Shown: piece after piece, positions 17,519-25,422 of the stretch
How the letters are laid out: each line of letters opens with the position of its first letter
How positions within the stretch are numbered: the first letter of the stretch is position 1
DNA from: a bacterium
GTDB lineage: Bacteria; Patescibacteriota; Minisyncoccia; Minisyncoccales; GWA2-46-15
Direction: 5' to 3'
DNA length: 33,138 bases
Assembly: GCA_030704795.1 (NCBI GenBank)
Contig: JAUYCZ010000011.1
Coordinates: forward strand, 1-33,138
The notes under the pieces: model-generated
Told to the model about the DNA's origin: nothing
Databases searched by the model: none
Seen by the model: only the letters and a program-made list of their open reading frames with translations
Program-made: the position numbers and the translations under genes

Positions 17519-17727
17519 GTGTACTGGTCCAATACATGTGATACACTTGGCGCTTCATGAAAGTCGCGGAGAACAGTTCTCCGCTAAATCTAAATTCTGA
17601 TAAATTCGGTCTGGGACCTAGATCATCGGAGACCCGCTCTCCGTGGTTTAAAACCCGATATTCCAAAAGTTTAATGTCGGGTTTTAAACTTCTACAAAGC
17701 GTATCAGATGTATATGGACCCAGACAC
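17519..17727. mobile_element. MITE-like non-coding element with ~28-29 bp imperfect terminal inverted repeats
   Basis: Left GTGTACTGGTCCA-ATACATGTGATACAC (17519-17546); right, reverse complement of 17699-17727, GTGTCTGGGTCCATATACATCTGATACGC. Internal hairpins GCGGAGAAC-A-GTTCTCCGC and GTTTAAAACCCGATATT...AATGTCGGGTTTTAAAC. Confidence 0.6.
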
Positions 17728-17769
17728 TCTTAACGAACATGGGCGTTGCCCGGATTGTGCTTAACTTAG

Positions 17770-17817
17770 TTAAGCACAGCCGTTCTGAACGGTGGCGGTG
17801 GCGATTTTGAGATTCAT
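17770..17817 (-). pseudogene. Remnant/duplicate 5' end of the glycosyltransferase gene
   Basis: MNLKIATATVQNGCA*; 17795-17818 matches 16737-16760 at 23 of 24 positions. Confidence 0.7.
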
Positions 17818-17832
17818 CAATACGTCTGATAG

Positions 17833-18777
17833 CTAAACGATCCTGTTCCGAGGGTTGCCCTTGGCCGCAGCGATGATGTTGTCGGTAAAAATCTGATAGA
17901 GATTAACTAACGTTTCTCTTGTATGCCAACCAAAGGGCTTCAATCCGATACTATTATCCAAAGCCGTTAGTGAGCTCTCCTCGAAATTCTTCGATTCCCA
18001 AGCATAAGCGCCAACCTGGCCAGATTTTAAGGCTTCGACCATAGCTGATTCCTCAACTAGATCGGGATCAACTAGGTTAACAAATAATACCCCTGGTTTC
18101 ATCTTGGCTGTCTGATCCTTATTAATCAAATTGCGGTTGCTATCTTCATGGTTCGCATGCAAAGAGATCGCATCCGATTCTCGTAAAACCTCTTCGAACG
18201 TCTTCATCTCAACGCCTGATTGCTGTTTTGGCTTTCGATCGCAGGCAATCACTTTCATGCCAATGCCTAATGCCATTTCGGCCACCCGGCTGCCGATATT
18301 TCCCAGTCCGATGATTCCCAGGGTCTTCCCTTTTAACTCTGAGCTCGTTTCTAGCTTATATTGACCTCTTTGAGTTTGGCGGTCATAAAAGATGATTTTC
18401 TTGGCCAGGCAAAGAAGCAAGGCCAAGGCGTGCTCGGCCACCGCCTCTCTTGAATAACCCGGAATATTACTGACCGGCAGATTCCTGCTCTTACAATAGT
18501 CCAGGTCAATCCAACCAAAAGAGGTGGTGGAAAGACAGATACCTTTTAGTTTAGGCAAAGACTCAATCAACTTCATCAATGGCGGCCGGGATTTGGCAAA
18601 ACCACCGAAAACATCAGGATCGGGCGCGATGATTTCTGCACCCGCGGCCAGGGCCAAAAGTTTATCTAGGGGCATTTCTTCACGACTGGGCGTATAAACA
18701 ACTTCGCCGAGCTTGACTAATTCAGCCTGCTGACTCGGCGTAAACTCTGTTTTGGGAAGGAAAACAGCGATTTTCAT
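17833..18777 (-). CDS. D-isomer-specific 2-hydroxyacid dehydrogenase
   Basis: GKTLGIIGLGNIGSRVAEMALGIGMKVIACDR NAD-binding motif; SNIPGYSREAVAEHALALLL. Confidence 0.9.
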   Translation of the reverse strand: MKIAVFLPKTEFTPSQQAELVKLGEVVYTPSREEMPLDKLLALAAGAEIIAPDPDVFGGFAKSRPPLMKLIESLPKLKGICLSTTSFGWIDLDYCKSRNLPVSNIPGYSREAVAEHALALLLCLAKKIIFYDRQTQRGQYKLETSSELKGKTLGIIGLGNIGSRVAEMALGIGMKVIACDRKPKQQSGVEMKTFEEVLRESDAISLHANHEDSNRNLINKDQTAKMKPGVLFVNLVDPDLVEESAMVEALKSGQVGAYAWESKNFEESSLTALDNSIGLKPFGWHTRETLVNLYQIFTDNIIAAAKGNPRNRIV

Positions 18778-18786
18778 AGCTTGTGG

Positions 18787-19485
18787 TTAATTTTTAATTT
18801 TAGTTTGTTGAGCCAAGCCGTTAATCCACCCTTGAATTTTGAAAGCGTTCATCCTATCACAAACATTTATTTGTATAGTTCCGAACGGTAAGAAATTCTT
18901 TGGTCGTTTTCCATTCCCCGCCTTGCTAATAGCAAAATAGACATGAAATCTTTCTGGAGAAATAAAAAGAATTCGTGACCAAAACTTTACAGCATCTTTT
19001 GCTTCGATGTTGCCAAATATCTGCACCCTCGGCCTAATTTTCTTTTCCGGGATTTTCAGAATCTCTCGCAAAAAACGGAGAAACAGAACGACCATATTGG
19101 GGTCGGAGTTAGCAAAACTTATTGTTGGAGAACGTTTTTGAATTTCAATCCTATATCCTTCTCCCCAATACAGCGCGGTACCAATAAGCATTAATTCTCG
19201 TTCTGATAATTGACCGATATCTTTTAGAGACTTTTCTTTAATGTTTTTGTTCTCTGATTTAATCAATAAAGTTCTTCGCCGATTAAAGTCCATCAGCTGT
19301 TTTCGAGTCGTTCTCCCTTTTTCCTCCAATAGTTTTCTTGCTTTCAATGGTAAAACAAGATTTTTAAACCAACCACTAAGAGTGCTCTTAGGGACGCCCA
19401 GGGCCTTTTTAATCTCTCCCTCGCTGTTGCCTTTAAGTCTCAGCTCTAAGGCGCGCTGATATCTTGGTATGGAAGAAGTGCGCAT
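18787..19485 (-). CDS. HTH protein with degenerate LAGLIDADG-like motif; starts next to tRNA-Glu
   Basis: GNSEGEIKKALGVPKSTLSGWFKNLVL (HTH), LIGTALYWGEGYR...SFANSDPNMVVLFLRFLREIL. Confidence 0.7.
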   Translation of the reverse strand: MRTSSIPRYQRALELRLKGNSEGEIKKALGVPKSTLSGWFKNLVLPLKARKLLEEKGRTTRKQLMDFNRRRTLLIKSENKNIKEKSLKDIGQLSERELMLIGTALYWGEGYRIEIQKRSPTISFANSDPNMVVLFLRFLREILKIPEKKIRPRVQIFGNIEAKDAVKFWSRILFISPERFHVYFAISKAGNGKRPKNFLPFGTIQINVCDRMNAFKIQGWINGLAQQTKIKN

Positions 19486-19486
19486 A

Positions 19487-19558
19487 TGGCGCTAACGGGA
19501 GTCGAACCCGTGTCGCGGCCTTGAAAGGGCCGTGTCCTAACCACTAGACGATAGCGCC
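19487..19558 (-). tRNA. tRNA-Glu(TTC)
   Basis: GGCGCTA...CGGCC-CTTTCAA-GGCCG...GGGTTCGACTCCC...TAGCGCC-A. Confidence 0.95.
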
Positions 19559-19584
19559 AAATCAAGTTGATTTTAACCTAGAAA

Positions 19585-19613
19585 TTGAAAAAAATCAATC
19601 GGTGAGATATAAT
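19585..19613 (+). promoter_or_regulatory. Sigma70-type promoter for valS
   Basis: TTGAAA-N17-TATAAT, ATG (19626) 12 nt after the -10. Confidence 0.75.
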
Positions 19614-19625
19614 AGGGAATTGACC

Positions 19626-21677
19626 ATGGAACTGCCTAAAGCCTACGATCACAATCAAGTCGAAGACAAAATCTCCCGCCTCTGGGAAAAGGGCGGTTTT
19701 TTCAAGGGCCGGATCACCCGCGGCCAAAAGCCTTTTATCATTACTCTGCCGCCGCCCAATGTCACGGGCAATTTGCACGCCGGCCATGCCATGTATGTTA
19801 TTGAAGACATTATCATCCGTCAGCAAAGAATGGCCGGTAAACCCAGTCTCTGGCTGCCCGGCTTTGATCACGCTTCCATTGCCGTGGAATACCTGGTCTC
19901 AAAACAGATAAAAAAAGAGGGCAAAAGAAAGCGAGAAGTGGGCCGAAAAGAGTTTTTAAAAAGAGCCAAGGTTTTTGCGGCCAACTCTAGAAAAAACATC
20001 AAGCGCCAACTGCGAAAATTAGGTTTTTCTTTGGATTGGAGCCGGGAAGCCTATACCATGGATAAAGTTAGATCTGAGGCGGTCAAGGCGGCTTTTAATA
20101 ACCTTTATAAAAAAGGTTTAATCTACCAGGGAGAATATATTGTTAACTGGTGCCCGGCCTGCCGAACAGCCATCTCCGATCTGGAGAACGAATACGAAGA
20201 GGAAGAGGGAAAACTCTATTATATGAAATACGGACCTTTTGTCTTGGCGACGACTCGCCCAGAAACTAAATTCGGCGACACGGCCGTGGCCGTCCACCCG
20301 CAGGATGAACGTTACCAGTCATGGATTGGAAAAGAATTTGTCTACGAATCACTAATCGGTCCTAAGAAAATGAGAGTCGTCGCCGATGAAGCCGTTGACC
20401 GGGAATTCGGCACCGGCGTGCTTAAAGTAACGCCGGGGCACGACCAGACGGACTTCGAAATCGGCCAAAGGCATAACCTGCCGACGATAAAAGTCATCGA
20501 CGAAAACGGCCGCCTGACCTCGGTGGCCGGCAAATTTGCCGGGCTCAAAATTCTGGAAGCGAGAAACTTAGTCGTAGAAGAATTAAGGACCCGGGGGGAC
20601 CTCATCAAAACCGAAACTATCACTCATTCGGTCGGCCATTGCCAAAGGTGTCATGCAACGACCGAACCGTTGATTTCCAAACAATGGTTTGTAAAAACCC
20701 AGCCCTTGGCTAAAAAGGCGATTGAAGCGGTCAAGTCGGGGAAAATTAAAATTATCCCTAAATATTTCGAAAAAACATATTTCCACTGGCTAAAAAACAT
20801 CAAAGACTGGTGTATTTCCCGACAACTTTGGTGGGGCCACAAGATTCCTTTAAAAGGAGTTGATGACACTCTGGACACCTGGTTTTCTTCCAGCCTTTGG
20901 CCGATTTCGGTTTTTGGCTGGCCTAAAAATACGAACGACCTTAAATACTTTTATCCGACCGATATCAGAGAAACGGGCTATGACATTCTTTTTTTCTGGG
21001 TCATCAGAGAAATTATGATGTGTCTGGAAATGACCGGAAAAGTTCCCTTCAAAACCGTTTATCTTCATGGGCTCGTCAGAGATCAGCAGGGACGAAAGTT
21101 TAGTAAGACGGCGGGCATTGGCTTTGATCCTTTAGATATGACGGCAAAATACGGCACGGACGCTTTAAGAATTTCTCTAGTTTACGGCAATGCGGCCGGA
21201 GCCGATTTAAAAATCGGCGAAGATAAAATCAAAGCGATGAGAAATTTTACCAACAAGATATGGAATGCGGCCAGGTTTATCCTGGCCACGCCGAACAACG
21301 CAGAACCAAACGCTGAACAACGCGGAAGTATCAGCGCAAATCAGCGTTTAAATCAGCGCAAATCAGCGGGTTCAAACGATAAATGGATTCTTAAAGAATT
21401 GGATAAAACCATTAAAGAAACCAATAATCTGTTTGAAAAGCATGGTTACGGTCAGGCGGCAGAGTTGCTTTACCAGTTTTTCTGGAAAAAATTCTGCGAC
21501 AAATACATCGAGTCAACCAAAGACCGAAGAAAACAGGCTCAGCCAATTCTGCTTTATGTCTTGGCCACTTCATTAAAACTATTGCATCCTTTTATGCCTT
21601 TTATTACTGAAGAAATCTACCAAAAACTACCATTAAAGAATAAAAAGAAGAGCTTAAGTATTGAGAGTTGGCCATGA
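19626..21677 (+). CDS. valS: Valyl-tRNA synthetase, shortened form
   Basis: PPPNVTGNLHAGHAM, DTWFSSSLWP, GRKFSKTAGIGFDP, NKIWNAARF, HPFMPFITEEIYQKLP. Confidence 0.94.
   Translation: MELPKAYDHNQVEDKISRLWEKGGFFKGRITRGQKPFIITLPPPNVTGNLHAGHAMYVIEDIIIRQQRMAGKPSLWLPGFDHASIAVEYLVSKQIKKEGKRKREVGRKEFLKRAKVFAANSRKNIKRQLRKLGFSLDWSREAYTMDKVRSEAVKAAFNNLYKKGLIYQGEYIVNWCPACRTAISDLENEYEEEEGKLYYMKYGPFVLATTRPETKFGDTAVAVHPQDERYQSWIGKEFVYESLIGPKKMRVVADEAVDREFGTGVLKVTPGHDQTDFEIGQRHNLPTIKVIDENGRLTSVAGKFAGLKILEARNLVVEELRTRGDLIKTETITHSVGHCQRCHATTEPLISKQWFVKTQPLAKKAIEAVKSGKIKIIPKYFEKTYFHWLKNIKDWCISRQLWWGHKIPLKGVDDTLDTWFSSSLWPISVFGWPKNTNDLKYFYPTDIRETGYDILFFWVIREIMMCLEMTGKVPFKTVYLHGLVRDQQGRKFSKTAGIGFDPLDMTAKYGTDALRISLVYGNAAGADLKIGEDKIKAMRNFTNKIWNAARFILATPNNAEPNAEQRGSISANQRLNQRKSAGSNDKWILKELDKTIKETNNLFEKHGYGQAAELLYQFFWKKFCDKYIESTKDRRKQAQPILLYVLATSLKLLHPFMPFITEEIYQKLPLKNKKKSLSIESWP
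21294..21377. repeat. TCAGCG/CGCTGA repeat array in frame inside valS
   Basis: AACGCAGAACCAAACGCTGAACAACGCGGAAGTATCAGCGCAAATCAGCGTTTAAATCAGCGCAAATCAGCGGG, same units as 8201..8296. Confidence 0.8.
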
Positions 21678-22387
21678 TGAACTATCTTCTCTTAGCCATC
21701 TTCGGATTAGCGCCAAGTATTATCTGGTTGCTGTATTTTCTCAGAAAGGACGTTCATCCTGAAGACAATCGCCAAGTCGTCAAAATTTTTATCTATGGCT
21801 CTCTGGCTGTTTTCCCGGCCGCCCTGATTCAGTTCGGCATCTTTGATACTTTGAGTTTCTGGGAACCATCCATCTGGAAAACAACTTTCGTACTTTTCCT
21901 GGGCGTCGCTTTGGTCGAAGAGGTTTTGAAATATTGGGTGGTTAAAGATAAGATTTTAAAAAGCTCGCATTTTGACGAGCCGACCGACCTGCCTCTTTAC
22001 CTCATCATTTCGTCCCTGGGCTTTGCCGCCTCAGAAAATATCCTGGCCATAGTTGGCCCGGGATTGCTCACTCTTTCTCCGGCCCGGACGATCGCCATCA
22101 GTCTCTTCCGCTTTGTTTCGGCCACCTTTCTTCACGCCCTGGCCTCCGGCACTCTGGGAATCTTCCTGGCTCTCGCTTTGTACCAGCCAAAAATGAAAAT
22201 TAGACTGGCCCTCATCGGTTTTGCCTTGGCGATTTTCTTGCATGGTCTCTATAATTTTTCTATAATGATAATTGAGGGGAATGTTCGGTTTTTAATCCCC
22301 GTCCTCATTTTAACTAATTTAGCCCTGGTTCTTTCTCTGGGTTTCAGAAAGCTGAGAGAGATAAAGGGCATCTGCGAGATTCAATAG
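21674..22387 (+). CDS. PrsW-family intramembrane metalloprotease
   Basis: Polytopic; EEVLKYWVVKD, ASENI, FLHALASG, FLHGLYNF; overlaps valS stop by ATGA. Confidence 0.82.
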   Translation: MMNYLLLAIFGLAPSIIWLLYFLRKDVHPEDNRQVVKIFIYGSLAVFPAALIQFGIFDTLSFWEPSIWKTTFVLFLGVALVEEVLKYWVVKDKILKSSHFDEPTDLPLYLIISSLGFAASENILAIVGPGLLTLSPARTIAISLFRFVSATFLHALASGTLGIFLALALYQPKMKIRLALIGFALAIFLHGLYNFSIMIIEGNVRFLIPVLILTNLALVLSLGFRKLREIKGICEIQ

Positions 22388-22410
22388 CTAAAATAATTAA
22401 CTTTACTCAC

Positions 22411-23037
22411 ATGGCTTCGTTTTTCGAAAAACTAATCGGCGGGCAGGATCAGGATCAGCCCATTAAGGAAAAGAAAATGGTTTCACGAAAACCGGCAAGA
22501 AAGGTTGTTAAAGCATCTCAATCAGAAGAAAACCCGGAAGAAAAAGATGAATTTCTGCGAAAGTTGGAAGTTAAAAAACCCCAGCCCCAATTTAAGGTTG
22601 AGGAGGAAATTGAGACGGAGCCAGAAGGAGAGGAAGAGGAAAAAGAAGAGGAAGAAATCGAAGAGAAAACCGAAAAGAAAAAACCAACTCCGGAAAAAGA
22701 TTGGTCCAGGGCCGAAGGACAACTCTCGATTGATGTTTACCAAACCGACGGGGAGGTGGTTATTGAATCAACCATCGGCGGAGTGAAACCAGAAAATCTA
22801 GAAGTCACGATTGAAAACGGCATGGTTCAGATCAAGGGCAACCGCGAGAAAGTAGAAACGGTGGAAAAAGATGATTACCTTATCCAGGAATGTCACTGGG
22901 GTTCTTTCTCGAGACAGTTTGTCCTGCCTTCAGAAGTTGATGCTTCCCGGGCCGAGGCAACCTTGAAAGACGGCATCCTCACGGTTAGAATACCCCGGAT
23001 CCAGAAGGAAAAAGTGACAAAACTAATGATTAAGTAG
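22411..23037 (+). CDS. Hsp20/alpha-crystallin protein with long charged N-terminal extension
   Basis: GQLSIDVYQTDGEVVIESTIGGVKPENLEVTIENGMVQIKGNRE...GSFSRQFVLPSEVDASRAEATLKDGILTVRIPR. Confidence 0.92.
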   Translation: MASFFEKLIGGQDQDQPIKEKKMVSRKPARKVVKASQSEENPEEKDEFLRKLEVKKPQPQFKVEEEIETEPEGEEEEKEEEEIEEKTEKKKPTPEKDWSRAEGQLSIDVYQTDGEVVIESTIGGVKPENLEVTIENGMVQIKGNREKVETVEKDDYLIQECHWGSFSRQFVLPSEVDASRAEATLKDGILTVRIPRIQKEKVTKLMIK

Positions 23038-23051
23038 AAAAAACTGCAACC

Positions 23052-23079
23052 AAAGCCCCGCTTTGAAAGGCGGGGTTTT
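23052..23079 (+). terminator. Rho-independent terminator after Hsp20
   Basis: AAAGCCCCGC-TTTGAAAG-GCGGGGTTTT. Confidence 0.8.
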
Positions 23080-23092
23080 GAATTTACTGGGT

Positions 23093-24265
23093 TTACTTTA
23101 TGTCTTTCTCTATATCTTCACTTTTAATGCTATACTTTTTGTTTTTGTAGAATTTTGAAACAACGCTATTGATAAACCAGGTCATGACCATCAACAGAAA
23201 GAAATATATCAGTCCCGCTGACGTAAATTTCGGTAAAGTATCCCGGCCAAGGTAACCTAAGATTGCCGCCACGACGCCAATGGTGGTGATTAACTGCAGA
23301 GACGAAATAGTATTCTTTGTGCTTTTGGCTTGAAGCTCGGAGAAAATCTCGATCGCAGAAGTAAGATAATTTTTCGTCATTCCCCAAAGATGTTTAATAT
23401 ATTCGTGAGTATCTAAAAGGGTTTCGAACTTAAATTGAAACAACGGTTGTAGGTAATCGTCAATTTTTGCTACATCAGTAATCTTTTGTCTTGTCTTCAC
23501 ATAAGCGGGCATTTGATCAATTCTCGCGCCAATTAAGTTAATTGTCTTTTGATAAACGGATAACTCGTTCCTCAACGAGTCTATGTCGGTCCCCTTTATT
23601 TCTCCTCGCTCTTTAATTGTTTTGATTTTTTCCCACAATATTCGGTGAATTGCCAAGTATCTGTGAAGTTGGGATTTAAACTCTCTGAAAAATATTTGCG
23701 ATTCGATAATTTCCCTTGTTAAGTTTTCGTCTCTCAAATTATTTATTAGAATTATCCCCGGACTACGATACACCTCTATATTTTTGGTCGCCAGCACTGA
23801 ATAGATATCTTCAGACGAGTCCCTAAATATTTTTTCCGCCTCCTCTTTTGTGGTATCCGAAACAGTCATAATATAAGGCAAAATAGTTTTGATACTGGCT
23901 AGTTCTTTTGGAACAGGAGCGCCCTTACTAAAAATCAGGGAAAGGGCTTTCGAGAGCTTGTTATCATAATAATTCCTAATGGCCTCAAAATCATTCTTTA
24001 GCGACTTAAACTCTTTTTCTAAGATTATTAGGCCGTCTTCGTATATTCTGTAACTGATTTCTTTATCGGTTTTGACAAGAATGTACTCTAAAGGACCGCT
24101 TTCTCGGCTAACCTCAGCAAGCGATAAAACACTCCTTGCCTCATCAAGTTTTTCTTTTGGAAAATCTAGATTAGATTTTCCGTGTTTAAGAAAATCCCAA
24201 GTTTCCGTCAAGTGTAAGGTGGTTCGTTGAAACCATCCACCAATATAAATTTTCTGTATTGTCAT
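23093..24265 (-). CDS. Hypothetical protein, long helical body plus two C-terminal TMs (CorA-like layout)
   Basis: SSLQLITTIGVVAAILGYLGRDTLPKFTSAGLIYFFLLMVMTWFINSVVSKFY after a helical cytosolic region. Confidence 0.65.
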   Translation of the reverse strand: MTIQKIYIGGWFQRTTLHLTETWDFLKHGKSNLDFPKEKLDEARSVLSLAEVSRESGPLEYILVKTDKEISYRIYEDGLIILEKEFKSLKNDFEAIRNYYDNKLSKALSLIFSKGAPVPKELASIKTILPYIMTVSDTTKEEAEKIFRDSSEDIYSVLATKNIEVYRSPGIILINNLRDENLTREIIESQIFFREFKSQLHRYLAIHRILWEKIKTIKERGEIKGTDIDSLRNELSVYQKTINLIGARIDQMPAYVKTRQKITDVAKIDDYLQPLFQFKFETLLDTHEYIKHLWGMTKNYLTSAIEIFSELQAKSTKNTISSLQLITTIGVVAAILGYLGRDTLPKFTSAGLIYFFLLMVMTWFINSVVSKFYKNKKYSIKSEDIEKDIK

Positions 24266-24323
24266 AATAATTAACCTGACTCGTTTTCTTTAGTCTAATT
24301 GGACGACTCTTGTTTTATCAAAA

Positions 24324-24405
24324 TGCCGAGAGTGGGAGTCGAACCCACAAGCCTTGCGGCACGAGATCCTAAATCTCGCGCGTTTACCAGTTTCGCCACC
24401 TCGGC
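24324..24405 (-). tRNA. tRNA-Leu(TAG)
   Basis: GCCGAGG...CGAGA-TTTAGGA-TCTCG, variable arm, GGGTTCGACTCCC, TCTCGGC-A. Confidence 0.95.
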
Positions 24406-24481
24406 CCCGTCTCTTAATTATCTTTACCCCATTTCAACAGAGATGGAAAGACAACAAAATAAGCCTTTTGAAAAAGATAAA

Positions 24482-24510
24482 ACAAAGACAGCGCTCGTCG
24501 CTGTCTTTGT
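24482..24510. terminator. Perfect 12-bp-arm hairpin
   Basis: ACAAAGACAGCG-ctcgt-CGCTGTCTTTGT. Confidence 0.7.
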
Positions 24511-24544
24511 TGTCACTTTCAAAGCTAAGAAATTTCTCTATTCT

Positions 24545-24982
24545 CTATGTATAACCCAGGATCGCCTTGACAATTGACGGCACCGCCCGAGAAATCAAAG
24601 CCACTAAAAGGCCAATGGCCGCGTACATGATTTTGTCTCGGCCCTCTTTCACCTTCGCGGCATCGCCCGACGACACCATAATCTGGAAAGCGCCGAAAAT
24701 AACCAGTAAAATCACGATCAGAACCAGGAAAAGAAAGACCCAGTCGGTAATGGCATAGATGGTGTTCATGGCGCAAAAAAGGCCCCATTTTTCGGTGACG
24801 CAGTTGATTCCCATAGAGCAGGTTCCGCCCGTCGGTCCGACAACCGTACCCGTGGCGCAAGGCGTGCCGTCAATGGTGATATTCCTTCTGATTTTGCAGC
24901 AATCTTCCGGGCCGGCTTGGGCCAGGCCCACCATCGGCATGATTAAACTGGCAAAAAGCAGAACAAAAAGGATTTTTTTCAT
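24545..24982 (-). CDS. Small exported two-TM protein, TrbC/VirB2 pilin-like
   Basis: Signal peptide, Cys-containing insert, VFLFLVLIVILLVIFGAFQIMVSSGDAAKVKEGRDKIMYAAIGLLVALISRAV. Confidence 0.65.
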   Translation of the reverse strand: MKKILFVLLFASLIMPMVGLAQAGPEDCCKIRRNITIDGTPCATGTVVGPTGGTCSMGINCVTEKWGLFCAMNTIYAITDWVFLFLVLIVILLVIFGAFQIMVSSGDAAKVKEGRDKIMYAAIGLLVALISRAVPSIVKAILGYT

Positions 24983-25060
24983 TATTTTGTTTTCTTGTTA
25001 TCTCGAAAACTGATTTGAAACTACTCGTCGACCTTTAGATTGTAATTAATCTTCAAATTA

Positions 25061-25387
25061 CTATAGTGTCACGCCCATGGCCGATCGGATTAAAGCCACC
25101 AGACCGCGAGCGAGGAAAATGACGAAAAGGCCAACCGCGGTATAGAGAAAAATGGTTTTCGCGGTTTTGACTCGGCCCGGATCGCCCGCCGCCGTCATGA
25201 GATAAAAGGCGCCAATGATGATCATTAGGGGAGAGACAACTAAGGCGATCAAAAAGATGAACTTGATGACGGCGTCGATCAATTCCTGAATGCTGGCATA
25301 TCTCAGCGGGTTATCAATGACAATTTGGGCTCCCGCGAAAAGGGGTAGGCCGAAACCAAGGATCAAAAGAAGAAGAATTGGTCTCAT
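25061..25387 (-). CDS. Small exported two-TM protein, TrbC/VirB2 pilin-like
   Basis: LVVSPLMIIIGAFYLMTAAGDPGRVKTAKTIFLYTAVGLFVIFLARGLVALI. Confidence 0.7.
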   Translation of the reverse strand: MRPILLLLILGFGLPLFAGAQIVIDNPLRYASIQELIDAVIKFIFLIALVVSPLMIIIGAFYLMTAAGDPGRVKTAKTIFLYTAVGLFVIFLARGLVALIRSAMGVTL

Positions 25388-25393
25388 GGAGTT

Positions 25394-25422
25394 AGTATAA
25401 ACTAGATTTTAGTAAAAAGCAA
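25394..25422 (-). promoter_or_regulatory. Promoter of the VirB2-like gene, leaderless arrangement
   Basis: Minus strand TTGCTT-N17-TATACT, then 6 nt to ATG (25387). Confidence 0.65.
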
